Shown piece after piece: positions 11,182 through 20,617 of a stretch of 26,413 nt of DNA. Source of the stretch: Dissophora ornata (Eukaryota; Mortierellomycota; Mortierellomycetes; Mortierellales; Mortierellaceae); NCBI GenBank assembly GCA_025201705.1, contig MU617027.1, positions 1-26,413 on the forward strand. The letters run 5' to 3'. Made by a program: the position numbers and the translations under genes. Numbering within the stretch: the first letter of the stretch is position 1; every line of letters starts with the position of its first letter. The notes beneath the pieces were generated by a model. The model had not been told where the DNA came from. It searched no databases and saw only the letters and a list, made by a program, of their open reading frames with translations.

Positions 11182-11520
11182 CCTTTATAAAGAGGCCAGA
11201 CGCAGCGAAGGCGGTGTCCTCTACCACTCTTTCCTATCTATGTACCCGTCATCCTATAATTGCTGGCCGATTGGGCTGATTGGGCTGAAAGAAAGCAATA
11301 AAAAATGCCTTCCGTCATTTGAATGTTCCGAGGGCAGTGAAATTAACGTTTGGTGCGAGCGAGCGAGCGAGGGCCGAGGGCTTAATATCCAGTGGTCCAT
11401 GAACTTTGCACACATGAGCGGACAGAGCGCTGCTCCTCATCATCATCATCTCCACTGGCCCAAATCTCAGCGACCCATTCTCAAGAACGAATCTTTAGTT
11501 GCCATTAGTGATCTTGCTCA
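11182..11520. other. Short intergenic region between the SH3 and glycoprotein genes
   Basis: An AATAAA at 11297-11302, about 115 nt after the SH3 stop, may be its poly(A) signal. A GAGC tetranucleotide run lies at about 11357-11370. No TATA box is seen before the next ATG. A missing first exon of the downstream gene, for example one carrying a signal peptide, could lie here, but I could not identify it. Confidence 0.4.
11297..11302 (+). terminator. Putative poly(A) signal of the SH3 gene
   Basis: An AATAAA hexamer lies about 115 nt after the stop codon, on the coding strand, within an A-run. Confidence 0.4.
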
Positions 11521-13490
11521 ATGGGCTATCTCGATCTGCTTTGCGTTGCATTGAATGGCACCCGTCTCCTGGGAATGTCCTACACCACGCTGACCGGCTC
11601 GGACACAATCGTTGACAACAATGGACACACAATGTATACACACACCGTGCTGATCCAATCAAACCCCAACCCAGCATCGGTCGACGACGTATCCTGGTCC
11701 CTGGTCTCTGCTTGGGAGCACAATAGCTCCAACAGTGATACCGCTGCAATGGCCTGCCATGTTGATCCATTGACGGGCATCTTCACCATGATGTCGAACT
11801 TCACTGGCTTTCAATACAATCCCAGGATGGACATCTGGGCCAACCTTTCGTTTAGTCCGGATTATCGCTGGGGAGATATCTCGAATACGTTCACGGTTTT
11901 CATATGGCCCAACAGCTCAACACTGTACCAAGCAAATATTGCTCAGTCCAATGATGGCACGGTGAACTTGGGGATGCTCCAGAACATCAATGGATCCAAT
12001 GTCTTTGTAAACTCGGCAACATGGGCACTAGTAAGAATTACAACTGTATTTTAAATTCGGGCACGAGATTTGTGTGAAGGACTAAAGCCCATTCTGGACA
12101 AATAGAATCCCAACCTCTATGGCTACCCGACGTATCTTGTGTTCGGCAACGGCTCACTCTACCAGTTTGGGGCGATCGTGGCAAACAACAGAACAGGGGC
12201 CTTTAAGTCGACTTTGACCAAATTGCCGTTAACTGGCGGCGGCGGATCCACGTTTACTCCACCGACGTTGTTAGAGGTTAGTGATGCCTCGCTTATAAAC
12301 AACTGCTCCACAGGCCGCACCTACCTCAAGTTTTATGTGGATACAATCTACGTGTTCTGCCAGGTAAGAAACTCGATGTGTGAAGAGTCTCATCCTCATT
12401 GAAAAAAAAAAAACTTCGCTTCCTTTACTAACTGGCAAACAACTTCTTTCTCTTGGGATTTTCCGCAAACCTCAAGGACGATCCTATTTACACTCCCTTC
12501 GGAACGAGAAATCAGTATAGCATTCAACAATTTCGAGGCGATGAAGCAGGGAGTATCTCGGTCACTCTAGGCATCAACGACACCCAGCCCCTCTGGAGCG
12601 TGATTCAGCCGCTTGGAGTAGCGTCTACCGGGATATGGGCATATGCGGTATCCAGCCTACCTGAGGAGTTTATGCTTAACCCAGAAAACTTTGGGAACCT
12701 CACTCAGAGTAATTCTCGAATCAGCATCCCAGAACCATACGGTTCTCCTACGGATGCCGAAACAGACCATATCGCTGCAATTTCTGGAGGATCCATCGCT
12801 GGTGCATTTGTATTGTTAGCCGTGCTTCTCTACTTCTTGCTGCGTCGTCGCTGGCCAAAGTTCCGGAAAGAAACTTGGCCACGGTGGAAGGGAAGGATGA
12901 AAGCAAAGATCCTGGAAATGCTGACAAAGGATGATGCAATGAATGGTCGCAATCTTTTGTCGGACAACGAAAAGATTGAAGAGGTGTCGATGAAGAGCTT
13001 TGATATGAATGGGATGGGAAAGATCCTGGTCACGCCTGACATGGATTTAAGTGATTTACCTGGAGAAGGGATTATCCTGGACGTGGATACGGGACATATG
13101 CAAGACGTGCAGCTAGTAAATCACCCCAGACCTGCCATTACCACCTCCCTGTCTGCTATTGCTGACCATCCTGCAATAACCGAGGACGCTTCTGGCGTAG
13201 CGACGTCCAGCCGATCTAATTCAACGAGTACCTCAACGCCAAGATGTACCCCCTCAGCCCTTCAGCCCTGCGATCCCTCAAAAGGGTCATCTTCAACGTC
13301 GTCGTCCTTAGGCGATGGCAGCACGCCTGTTCACATCGACAAACAGGCTGAAGTTACCGATGCCGATCCAGATGATTCGGTACCACCATACAGTCCTGCT
13401 GCGGCTCTTTCAAATCTTCAAACACCATCCTTGCTCCGTATACCCGCTGCACCTTCAGCACCGCCCTTGGACGAGGAAGAGATTATCTAG
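11521..13490 (+). CDS. Single-pass membrane glycoprotein of unknown function
   Basis: Three exons, 11521-12030, 12106-12363 and 12477-13490, encode 593 aa. Introns are 75 and 113 nt with phase-0 joins. I do not recognise a family. Residues 1-354 look extracellular: rich in Trp, Tyr, Asn and Thr, with N-glycosylation sequons in the first exon at N12, N68, N93, N108, N131 and N157, and repeated beta-strand-like pieces such as TWALNPNLYGYPTYLVFG. A hydrophobic helix (about 355-378, AAISGGSIAGAFVLLAVLLY) is followed at once by LLRRRWPKFRK, giving a type I topology. The roughly 215-aa tail is acidic and Ser/Pro-rich and ends in APPLDEEEII. The layout suggests a surface receptor or sensor, but that is inference. 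The oddity is the N terminus: MGYLDLLCVALNGT is too short for a normal signal peptide, and an in-frame stop (TGA at 11509) lies just upstream. A further 5' exon is therefore likely, and the true start is uncertain. Confidence 0.65.
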
Positions 13491-13964
13491 GGATGGAGTA
13501 TTTCACAGCTTGGGTAGCCGCCATGATAGCAAATATATTAAATATTGTCTGCTTAGCCTCTCTCTAGAAGGGTTGATCGGCGGTCGCTGGTGGACGGTCA
13601 AGAGTCCAGGCCTTTGTAACAGTGATGTGAGCCTCTCTGGATATCTAGTGTCCATGCCACAGAAGAAATTCCTTTTGTTTGAAAATGTCCACCTATGTAG
13701 TCAGTTCACTTTCCACTGACTCTGCTGCCTAGCCTTATTTCCCGTCGGCAAGCCTCAACTTTGGTGCTTGGGGCCGCGCCGAAACCAATGTTCACCATCC
13801 CCCGATCGTTTGCATTGTAAACTCGAGTAGGTATCGAGAAACAATCAATGAATGTCTATCACTTCGATACGAAAAACTTTAAACTGGAGAAGTCAAGTAA
13901 CTGTTGGGCGTTTTGTTTCTCGACCGCACTTCTCGTGCTGTGGAGAAGGTATTCGAAGTAACTG

Positions 13965-13970
13965 CACGTG
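13965..13970. promoter_or_regulatory. E-box-like CACGTG
   Basis: A perfect palindromic CACGTG lies 200 nt upstream of the TATA box of the next gene. In fungi this is the core of bHLH-factor sites. It is a single copy, so the function is tentative. Confidence 0.25.
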
Positions 13971-14169
13971 GGATGAGGATAGCTGTAGCGGACGATTTTG
14001 TTGTTGCCACCGGTGCCCCTTGTCTTTACTGCTGTTGTTTGTTGATGCGGTTACAATTGAGGTAGTTTTTTTTTTTGCCATTGTTCATTGTTAGGACCTC
14101 TTGCCAAAAACAGCAAGGGATTGTTGTGGAGAGGAGCTATTCTCGGTAGACGTGGTTGACGTGCGTCTC

Positions 14170-14178
14170 TATATAAAG
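14170..14178 (+). promoter_or_regulatory. TATA box of the 820-aa orphan gene
   Basis: TATATAAAG lies 143 nt upstream of the chosen ATG at 14313. Sequence and spacing match the TATA box of the MFS gene at 6855. Confidence 0.6.
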
Positions 14179-14312
14179 ACGGCGCACAAGCCGTGATCGC
14201 AGCTCCCCTGCGTTCACTTTTTCTTGAACCCCACATCTCGCGAGCAGACCTTGAAGGCGCTCTTGTTGTTTCTTCTCTTTGCAAATATCACAAACGAAAA
14301 GAAAACGAGGCA

Positions 14313-16775
14313 ATGTCGCCATCCATCTTTACATCCTTGCCAGAATCTGCGCGTGGGTTTCTAGGAAATATAACTTCCAACTTTCGTCGCCGATCCAACT
14401 CTTTCTCCAACCCTACCCCTCCTGCCGCCATTGAGGCCTCTAAACCTGCGATTATATCTCCAAGAATCAATACCTCCTTCCCCGACTCCATCAACGTCCC
14501 TCGCTCATATTCCGATGCAGTCCCACAACAACAACATCCGTTCTCACACATAGCCTCTCTGTCATCCTTGTCATCTTCATCAACCACTTTGTGCAGCACT
14601 GAGAAGATCATCGACGGTGATTTCGAGTTGGAGGTCCCAAACAAAAAGAGATTCGAGCCCGGGTTCTCGTTCCATTTCAGAAGCCGCAATGGCAGTGCAA
14701 CTAGTATCTTCACCAACATCAGCGTATCCTTGAAGCATGGATATCAAAAGCAACCTTCGCCACCGCTAACAACCTTCACAGTGACAGCGACGACACAGCA
14801 GCAGCAGCAGCACCTGCAACAACGACAGCAAGAGCAAGAGCCACAGTATTTCAACAGAGAATCGAAAGAGCGGCAAATGCAACAGCGACGGAGCTCTATG
14901 AAACAAAGCCTCGCCAGTAATAGTGGCGGCAATCATGTGGCCAACGCAGATGCCCCTTCTATTACCATCGTCCCAAGTTCTAGTTCCACCGAGTCTGTGT
15001 CTTGCGCACATTCACCAAGCCTCCCCTCCCTTCCCTCGCCTTTCCATAATTCGGTCCCAGCCCCTGACACTGTTGACGCAGCCTCAGGAGGGTGTTCGGA
15101 TTCATTTGTCAACAAAAATGCGCCGGATGTACAAAAATATGCAGAAAGAGGGGCTGGTCCTGTCGCCACCACCGTGGTCGAGGTGGCTGAACATGAGGTC
15201 GCCAATGGGGCTGACACGACTACTGCTGGCGACGGCAAGACTGAGGCTGAGGCTGAGGCTGAGGCTGAGGCGCATCACACTGTAGCTGGTGTCACCGACT
15301 CTGTTGCAAACCTACTTCCAGAAACGGTGTCCATTCCTGACCTACCCGATTACTTTCTGGACGACGACTTTGGCGGCAATGCCAAGCGGGACGAAAAGTA
15401 CGCAAGAATCCGACTGGTGGCTCTGAGAGAGCACCAGCAGGTCTTGATTCGCCTGCTAAGCGAGATTTTGGAAGCAGATAACCAGTACCGACATATCCTT
15501 CACCAGAGCCAAAACCATCATGGTCATATCCAAGGTCAAAATCAGGTCCAGAGTCACGGTCATACTAGCCAGAGGCATAGTCTCATCATGTCGCCTTCTC
15601 CATCCTCATCTCCGCGCCGATCGTCTACTCCAAGTCCATACGACAAAATCCAGGTCCAGGACTTCGCAGTGTCATTAAAGACCAGTCAGTTTCTCAAACA
15701 CCAGTGCGATTGCCTGGCTCGTCGCACGACTCGTCACCAGAAACGTGCGGCAGCCGTACAAGGTTACCAAAAGGCAATCCTCGACCTCTGGCAGACAGAC
15801 CAGAACATGTGCCATTGGCTGAGTCGATATATCCGAACGACGCGTCGAGTTAGCCGGTCTCTCGAGTTTATCTTGGTGGCCACGCGAAATGACTGCATGG
15901 TGCGAATCGGCGAGGGCGTCTCAAACCCTGAGCTCGAAAGGATGGGTATTTTACAATCGAAGCTATTGGAATATGTCGTTGCTCCAGCTCGGAGTAGCAT
16001 GGCTTTCATGTCTACGACCCTGCCGTCCATTGACGATGCCTTGAGGCGCAGCAGCGCGCCCACGGGGATGACACAATACTCTAATGATAGCAAGACAATC
16101 GATGTACTCTCATCGTCGACCACCATGTCAGCGACAGCAAATTCTACTGCTCGGCATGCACCTTCCAGACCCTTGCCTGCCACACCCGCCTCTATGCATG
16201 CTCTTCCATCAAGGAATGATTATGCCACCAAAACGGCCTTTATATCTGCCACTGTCGTAAGATCTGTCACTATCCCAGTACTCCCGCCCCTCTCTCCTTT
16301 GTGCCCAGCTCCATCGACACCCCCACCTGCTATACCTGCACCCTCTCCACCTGGACCACGTGGAGCTGTTACTGTGGTTCGCTATTCATCTGCCCCAGTT
16401 ACATCACGCTCACAAGCTCCAACACCTATTGCGACATCAAATATATTTGTCCAGTCACAAGAGCCACAGCAGCCACAGCAACGATCCACACAGATTCTTC
16501 AGCTGCAGTCGCAGCCTATCATCTCCAGTAGGCGCCTTGACGGTTTCCAGGACTATGACGACCTTGAAGCGGCAATCTTTATGGGATTCCATATGCAGAG
16601 TGTACAAAAGGCGAAAGAGTTCCTGAATAACTTCAACAAGGAGTCTTTTAGGTCCCGGATTATGGTGGAGAGGTTCAAAGTGGCTAGAGAGGTGTATGAG
16701 CATAGGGCACTGGGCCAGCCATGGAAGATGATGCAATATGCAAAGGAATACAAGCGAAAGAAGCGAGTTCTTTAG
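14313..16775 (+). CDS. Large low-complexity protein of unknown function (820 aa)
   Basis: One uninterrupted reading frame of 820 aa starts at the first in-frame ATG after the TATA box; the frame is open about 40 codons further up, but only from a GTG. I do not recognise it. Visible parts: a Ser/Pro-rich N terminus with RGFLGNITSNFRRRSNSFSN near residue 14; Gln-rich runs at about 162-195; an Ala-Glu repeat from (GAGGCT)n at about 310-320; a helical segment at about 359-395 (ALREHQQVLIRLLSEILEADNQYRHIL); a better conserved-looking helical block at about 448-575, rich in Arg, Gln, Trp and Leu; a long Pro/Ser/Thr linker; and a folded-looking basic C terminus at 741-820 ending KEYKRKKRVL. There is no signal peptide or membrane helix, so an intracellular scaffold or nuclear role is possible but unproven. 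Its downstream neighbour is convergent. Confidence 0.7.
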   Translation: MSPSIFTSLPESARGFLGNITSNFRRRSNSFSNPTPPAAIEASKPAIISPRINTSFPDSINVPRSYSDAVPQQQHPFSHIASLSSLSSSSTTLCSTEKIIDGDFELEVPNKKRFEPGFSFHFRSRNGSATSIFTNISVSLKHGYQKQPSPPLTTFTVTATTQQQQQHLQQRQQEQEPQYFNRESKERQMQQRRSSMKQSLASNSGGNHVANADAPSITIVPSSSSTESVSCAHSPSLPSLPSPFHNSVPAPDTVDAASGGCSDSFVNKNAPDVQKYAERGAGPVATTVVEVAEHEVANGADTTTAGDGKTEAEAEAEAEAHHTVAGVTDSVANLLPETVSIPDLPDYFLDDDFGGNAKRDEKYARIRLVALREHQQVLIRLLSEILEADNQYRHILHQSQNHHGHIQGQNQVQSHGHTSQRHSLIMSPSPSSSPRRSSTPSPYDKIQVQDFAVSLKTSQFLKHQCDCLARRTTRHQKRAAAVQGYQKAILDLWQTDQNMCHWLSRYIRTTRRVSRSLEFILVATRNDCMVRIGEGVSNPELERMGILQSKLLEYVVAPARSSMAFMSTTLPSIDDALRRSSAPTGMTQYSNDSKTIDVLSSSTTMSATANSTARHAPSRPLPATPASMHALPSRNDYATKTAFISATVVRSVTIPVLPPLSPLCPAPSTPPPAIPAPSPPGPRGAVTVVRYSSAPVTSRSQAPTPIATSNIFVQSQEPQQPQQRSTQILQLQSQPIISSRRLDGFQDYDDLEAAIFMGFHMQSVQKAKEFLNNFNKESFRSRIMVERFKVAREVYEHRALGQPWKMMQYAKEYKRKKRVL
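14795..14835 (+). repeat. CAG/CAA repeat coding Gln in the orphan protein
   Basis: A short run of CAG codons followed by mixed CAA/CAG encodes Gln-rich sequence around residues 162-175. It is an in-frame trinucleotide repeat and so a length-variable site is possible. Confidence 0.6.
15240..15271 (+). repeat. GAGGCT hexanucleotide repeat coding Glu-Ala
   Basis: About five tandem GAGGCT units encode an EAEAEAEAEA stretch near residue 310 of the orphan protein. Unit changes would stay in frame. Confidence 0.7.
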
Positions 16776-16781
16776 AAAAAT

Positions 16782-16787
16782 AATAAA
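16782..16787 (+). terminator. Putative poly(A) signal of the orphan gene
   Basis: AATAAA begins only 6 nt after the stop codon, inside a long A/T-rich stretch. It is very close to the stop, so a later signal may be the one used. Confidence 0.3.
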
Positions 16788-17195
16788 ATAAAAAAAAAGA
16801 AGCCAGCGCAATGCTTTTTAAATATAACAAGTCGGAACTGGATTCTGTCAAGATCTCCAACGGTCAAGAAGATCAGAATTTTGTACTATTAAGGCAGATG
16901 TCAAATTGAAGCCGTCTGGCGATCAACCCTCGACGGACGATACGTCGTCATTGGCCAAAAGAAACTGTTTTAGTGTTTGAAAAGGCTCTTAGCGGGCGGG
17001 AAACAGACCCCCAGTATCAATGTAAGAAGGGTGGAGCCACAGTGCAACCCTGACGAATTATGCGCGCCATATATTCGCCTTCATAGGCACATCCTGTTCT
17101 CGTTCACTATGAGCTCTCCATAGAATATCGATCACCCAATAGCCTTTTGTCGCTGGGTAGCATTCCTTGGACAATCGCAAAATGTTTACACGGAT

Positions 17196-17201
17196 TTTAT
17201 T
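17196..17201 (-). terminator. Putative poly(A) signal of the second MFS gene
   Basis: TTTATT on the plus strand reads AATAAA on the minus strand, about 110 nt beyond the MFS stop codon. Confidence 0.35.
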
Positions 17202-17310
17202 TGTAAATGCTGGAGCTGAGTATGGCGAGGGAAAACAATATATGGTACACGATGTGATTATCTCCAGGATGATGGGATTCAAGAGCAGACAGCTTATGTT
17301 TTTTACTCGT

Positions 17311-19012
17311 CTACCTCTCTAGAACTTCCATTTTTGTAGCATCATCTCGCGCAGCCTTCTCCTTCGCAAACATTTCCCGGTCGTTTCTCTCCAACCTCGG
17401 CGTCACGACCCTCACGTAGATACTAAACACCGCCACCAACAAATGTGCGATACCCATCAACACAAACGGCGCACCTCTCATCCACACATCAAATAGATGT
17501 CCTCCCAGTTTAGCCATGATCATGATACTGATCGCTCCACAGAAACTGAAAACGCCTGCAACGCTGCCTCGGTACTTGGGATCGACATAGGTTCCATTGA
17601 CCAAGGTCATACCCGTGATAATCATCCCGATCTGACCGATTCCAACCATGCACACAAACACATAGTTGGATTTGTGGCCGGGGGCTACTTTGGTGAAGGC
17701 AAAGGGAAAAGAACCGATGGCTCCGATGATCCCAGCAAAGGCAAGGACTGATGATTTCTTGAATTTTTCGCAAGCGAAACCGAAGAACGGAGCAAAAGCG
17801 AGGGAGACACCTTGACCCATGCCGGTGAGCATATGAGTATCGCCAGCAGCAGGTCCACAGGAAACGCCGTTACGGCACCAACCAAGGTCGACAAAGTGCT
17901 GTACCACCCACAGACTTACGTAGGACGAGAATAGGACCGTATCCGCACGTGCCTATGGCAGAGAGATGGTGGCGGTCGTTAGCATCATCCATGAAAAGGC
18001 TCCAAGATTTATGTCATTACGAACGCATATTTTTCAAAAAAAAACATACCACAAAACTCGAGAAATAGGCCAAAGCGATACGAGGATCACGGCCAGCAAG
18101 GACGCCATACTTGAGGAGCTTGAACGGGTTGTCAATATTCCTCGGCGCTTGCTCAACGGTCTGTTGTTGTTCCGCTTCAGCCTTGGTCCATGGTATAACA
18201 CGTCTCTTCAACTGTGTCCACACACCTCCTCTCCGCGAATTCAAGTCTGGCGTTGTGAACGCGAGAATGAACGCCAAGCCAATCGCGCATCCTCCTACAA
18301 TCGTCAACGCCAACTGGATGCCCTCCTTATCGTTCTTCACCATATTACCAAGCTGGTACGGGATATTGATCAAAACCATACCGGATACCAATCCTCCAAA
18401 CCCAGAAAACATTCCAACAAACGCACTAACCCTTCCTCGTTCGTGCTGTCCACCCGCAATATCACCTAGTGTACCCGTCATCATGCAAGTACACGCCGCA
18501 GAGCCCAAAGAGAAGAGCAAACGACAGAGCAGCAAATGTGGGTACACATTCTTGACATACGAGTACAAGATCAGGGCAGTACCAAGACAGATAAATCCCA
18601 TGCTGTAAACAGGGCGACGACCGATCCGATCGGACAAGATACCCCAGAGTAGTGTCGCAGGGAGGGCCAGAATTTCGTCATAGAGGGCCAATGACCCGGT
18701 CAGGTTGCCGGTGTTCTCGGTGATGCCCAAAAGGACCGTGAGGACAAAGGGTTGAACAATGGAGAGGTATGCGACAAGACAGATGGTGGCAAAGCAGGCG
18801 ATGAGGTAAGAAATAAAGTTGAGGTAACCAATGTTCTTATTGACGATAAAGATCCAGAAAAGACGGCGTTTCGCAGGGGAGACAGTGGAGCTGTTGTTGT
18901 TGTCGACGGAGGATTCAAGTTGAGCGTGGCTGTGTATGGGGTCATGAAGAGTGGTGTCGTCGAGGTTGGACTCTTTCGAGTCGCGAGTGTACTCGTCTGC
19001 CTCTGACTTCAT
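17311..19012 (-). CDS. MFS transporter (12 TM, drug/sugar-type motif A)
   Basis: Two exons on the minus strand, 19012-18050 and 17952-17311, encode 534 aa. The intron 18049-17953 (97 nt) has donor GTATGT and acceptor CCATAG and joins in phase 0. A polar N terminus of about 45 aa precedes the first helix (IGYLNFISYLIACFATICLVAY). The loop between helices 2 and 3 has a clear MFS motif A, GILSDRIGRRPVY (124-136). Helices 4-6 hold CRLLFSLGSAACTCMMTGTLGD and GMFSGFGGLVSG. The second exon carries the last six helices, including a PKYRGSVAGVFSFCGA segment. The second cytoplasmic loop is long (about 220-300) and basic. The substrate is not readable; export of a drug-like compound or uptake of a nutrient both fit. 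The ATG at 19012 is the first ATG of the open frame; upstream codons are open only from a TTG. Confidence 0.85.
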
Positions 19013-20397
19013 GTTTATTTTCTTGTAAAGGGTAGTGGCAGATGATGTGGAAGCGAGGGGGAAGAGGAGAAAAGTGGCATTCAACAAAAGTTGTGGACGA
19101 AAAAGCAGAGGGGAGAGGAGGGAGGGGAGAGGAAGAAGTGTGAAAAGACGAAAAATGCGAGAGGTTCGTCAAATATCGCAAAGAGAAGCATGCAACTTGA
19201 GGGCGTTATCTGATCCTGGACCCAATGTCTTTTATGAAGTTTTGTTGTTCTTCGAGGAGGGGTCAAATTGTTTTTTCGTTTTTTGGTGTTTGCACCAGGT
19301 TGACCGGAAGAACCAAATAACGAAGCGATGGAGATTGAAAAAGTGAAAGACTTGCTCTCCTCATGCTAAAGTCTGAAGAGTCAGCTTAGTCTTGAACTCC
19401 ATGTCAACGTAAACTAGTTGCAATTTAGCCTAAAAGGTATGTTCGACGAGAACCGCGAGAAGGAAGCGATGGTCCTCGGTGCTCTAGCACATTGCCTCGC
19501 TGTTTGGAAGCACTTTAATGAAAGATTACGGAATAAAGAAAGGAAAGGAGGATCGCAATGGCACGTTTCAATTGCCCTTTGCTTGCCACGCAGAATGAAA
19601 GGAAGGGAGGAGAGGGTAGGTGGTGGTGAAATTAACCACGACGGAATGGCGTTCGAGACGCGAAAAGTAAGGCTCTCAAGCTTTCTGTGGAGAGAACGAT
19701 GTATACAATGAAGTTTTCAGATGGAGACCTTTTCTAGCTGGCTGGCGGCTCAGAGACGTAAGTACATGTACTCCGCTATCTTATTGGTTCGTTGTAAACT
19801 CAGTTACTATGCAGAACAAACACATGGGAAAACTCGTTGAACTCATAATAGGACAGTGAATTAGTAATGACTCTTTGGCTGGAAGAATCAATATTCGTGT
19901 TCGTAGTAGTTAAAGGGCCGGTAGAGGGAAGTATATGATGGAAAATACATTTGGGCACAAGTTTTTTATGCGATGTGGTTCTTTTCGAATCGCGCCCCCA
20001 TGTGTGTGTGAGGCATGAGGCATGACCAAGCGCGACTAGTGCGCGGTTATTGTTTTTTTTTGCTCACACTCTTTTTCTGTACACAACAAACTTACCGGGG
20101 AATAAAAGGATCTGATAAAAAAATCAAAAAAAAATTGAGCGCGCCAGAAACAAAACAAAAAAGGTTATCTGATGGAAATTCTAGACTCTCTTCCTGGGTC
20201 TAATCCCCCCCTCCCCCATCCAATCAAGCTCTAGACTACCCCAGTTTTTGAAAGTCCTACATGCCCGATCATTGCTTGCATTGTTGCCCAGTCATCATCC
20301 GCCCGGTTCTCACTGTTTGCTTTTTAACCGCATTGTAACTCGGATGACCTGGGTTGGGTCACCGCGTTGCACGAGAGCAAAGAGCAAAAAGCAGCAA

Positions 20398-20420
20398 CGA
20401 CAACAACAACAACAACAACG
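20398..20420. repeat. CAA trinucleotide microsatellite
   Basis: About six to seven tandem CAA units, bounded by imperfect ACGACAAC copies, lie in the promoter of the GPI gene about 200 nt before its ATG. Confidence 0.6.
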
Positions 20421-20448
20421 ACACACCACGCCATCTAGAGTCGGTATA

Positions 20449-20523
20449 CGATCTGATAAGTGCCACTCTGTCTGTTCTCATTACTTACACCCTGTTCGCG
20501 CGTACCACTTGTTTATCAGATCG
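20449..20523. promoter_or_regulatory. Inverted repeat with GATA-factor cores
   Basis: CGATCTGATAA at 20449-20459 recurs as its exact reverse complement TTATCAGATCG at 20513-20523, with 53 nt between. Each arm holds CTGATAA, which fits the fungal GATA-factor core HGATAR. The right arm ends 2 nt before the TATA box of the GPI gene. A third copy of the 10-mer GATCTGATAA is at 20109-20118. The match is seen directly; regulation by a GATA factor is inferred. Confidence 0.5.
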
Positions 20524-20525
20524 AC

Positions 20526-20533
20526 TATATAAA
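20526..20533 (+). promoter_or_regulatory. TATA box of the GPI gene
   Basis: TATATAAA lies 92 nt upstream of the ATG and is followed by a C-run and a CT/CA-rich leader, a compact core promoter. Confidence 0.65.
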
Positions 20534-20617
20534 CCCTCCCCCCCCCCCTTGCCTCGTGCTGTTGATCTCCACCCTCTTCATCTAATCCCACCACCACCAC
20601 ACACACACATCCTGAAA

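Larger units (their letters stand above)
13491..14312. other. Intergenic region and promoter of the 820-aa orphan gene
   Basis: No supported gene. It contains an E-box-like CACGTG (13965-13970), a T-run near 14066 and a TATA box at 14170-14178, followed by a leader of about 110 nt. CACGTG is the core site for fungal bHLH factors of the Pho4/Cbf1 type; one copy alone is weak evidence. Confidence 0.45.
16776..17310. other. Convergent intergenic region
   Basis: This holds the 3' flanks of the orphan gene (+) and the second MFS gene (-). The left side has overlapping AATAAA/AATAAAATA sequences directly after the stop. The right side has TTTATT at 17196-17201, a possible minus-strand AATAAA for the MFS gene. 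No gene is supported. Confidence 0.5.
19013..20617. other. Divergent upstream region between the second MFS gene and the GPI gene
   Basis: This 1.6 kb has no convincing gene. Near the MFS start the plus strand is purine-rich (GGGAGAGGAGGG-type, about 19105-19140), which is a CT-rich leader for the minus-strand gene. The right side holds a GATCTGATAA at 20109-20118, a (CAA)n run at about 20398-20420, a perfect inverted repeat of CGATCTGATAA at 20449-20523 and a TATA box at 20526-20533. A frame at 19418-19711 lacks an ATG and any protein feature, so it is left out. Confidence 0.5.

Noticed and set aside
19418..19711. 97-codon frame in the 19-20.6 kb gap
   Set aside because: It has no ATG start, no recognisable motif and lies in a divergent promoter region.
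20398..20420. CAA run as possible CRISPR-like or mobile-element repeat
   Set aside because: It is a simple trinucleotide microsatellite with no spacers and no flanking duplications.
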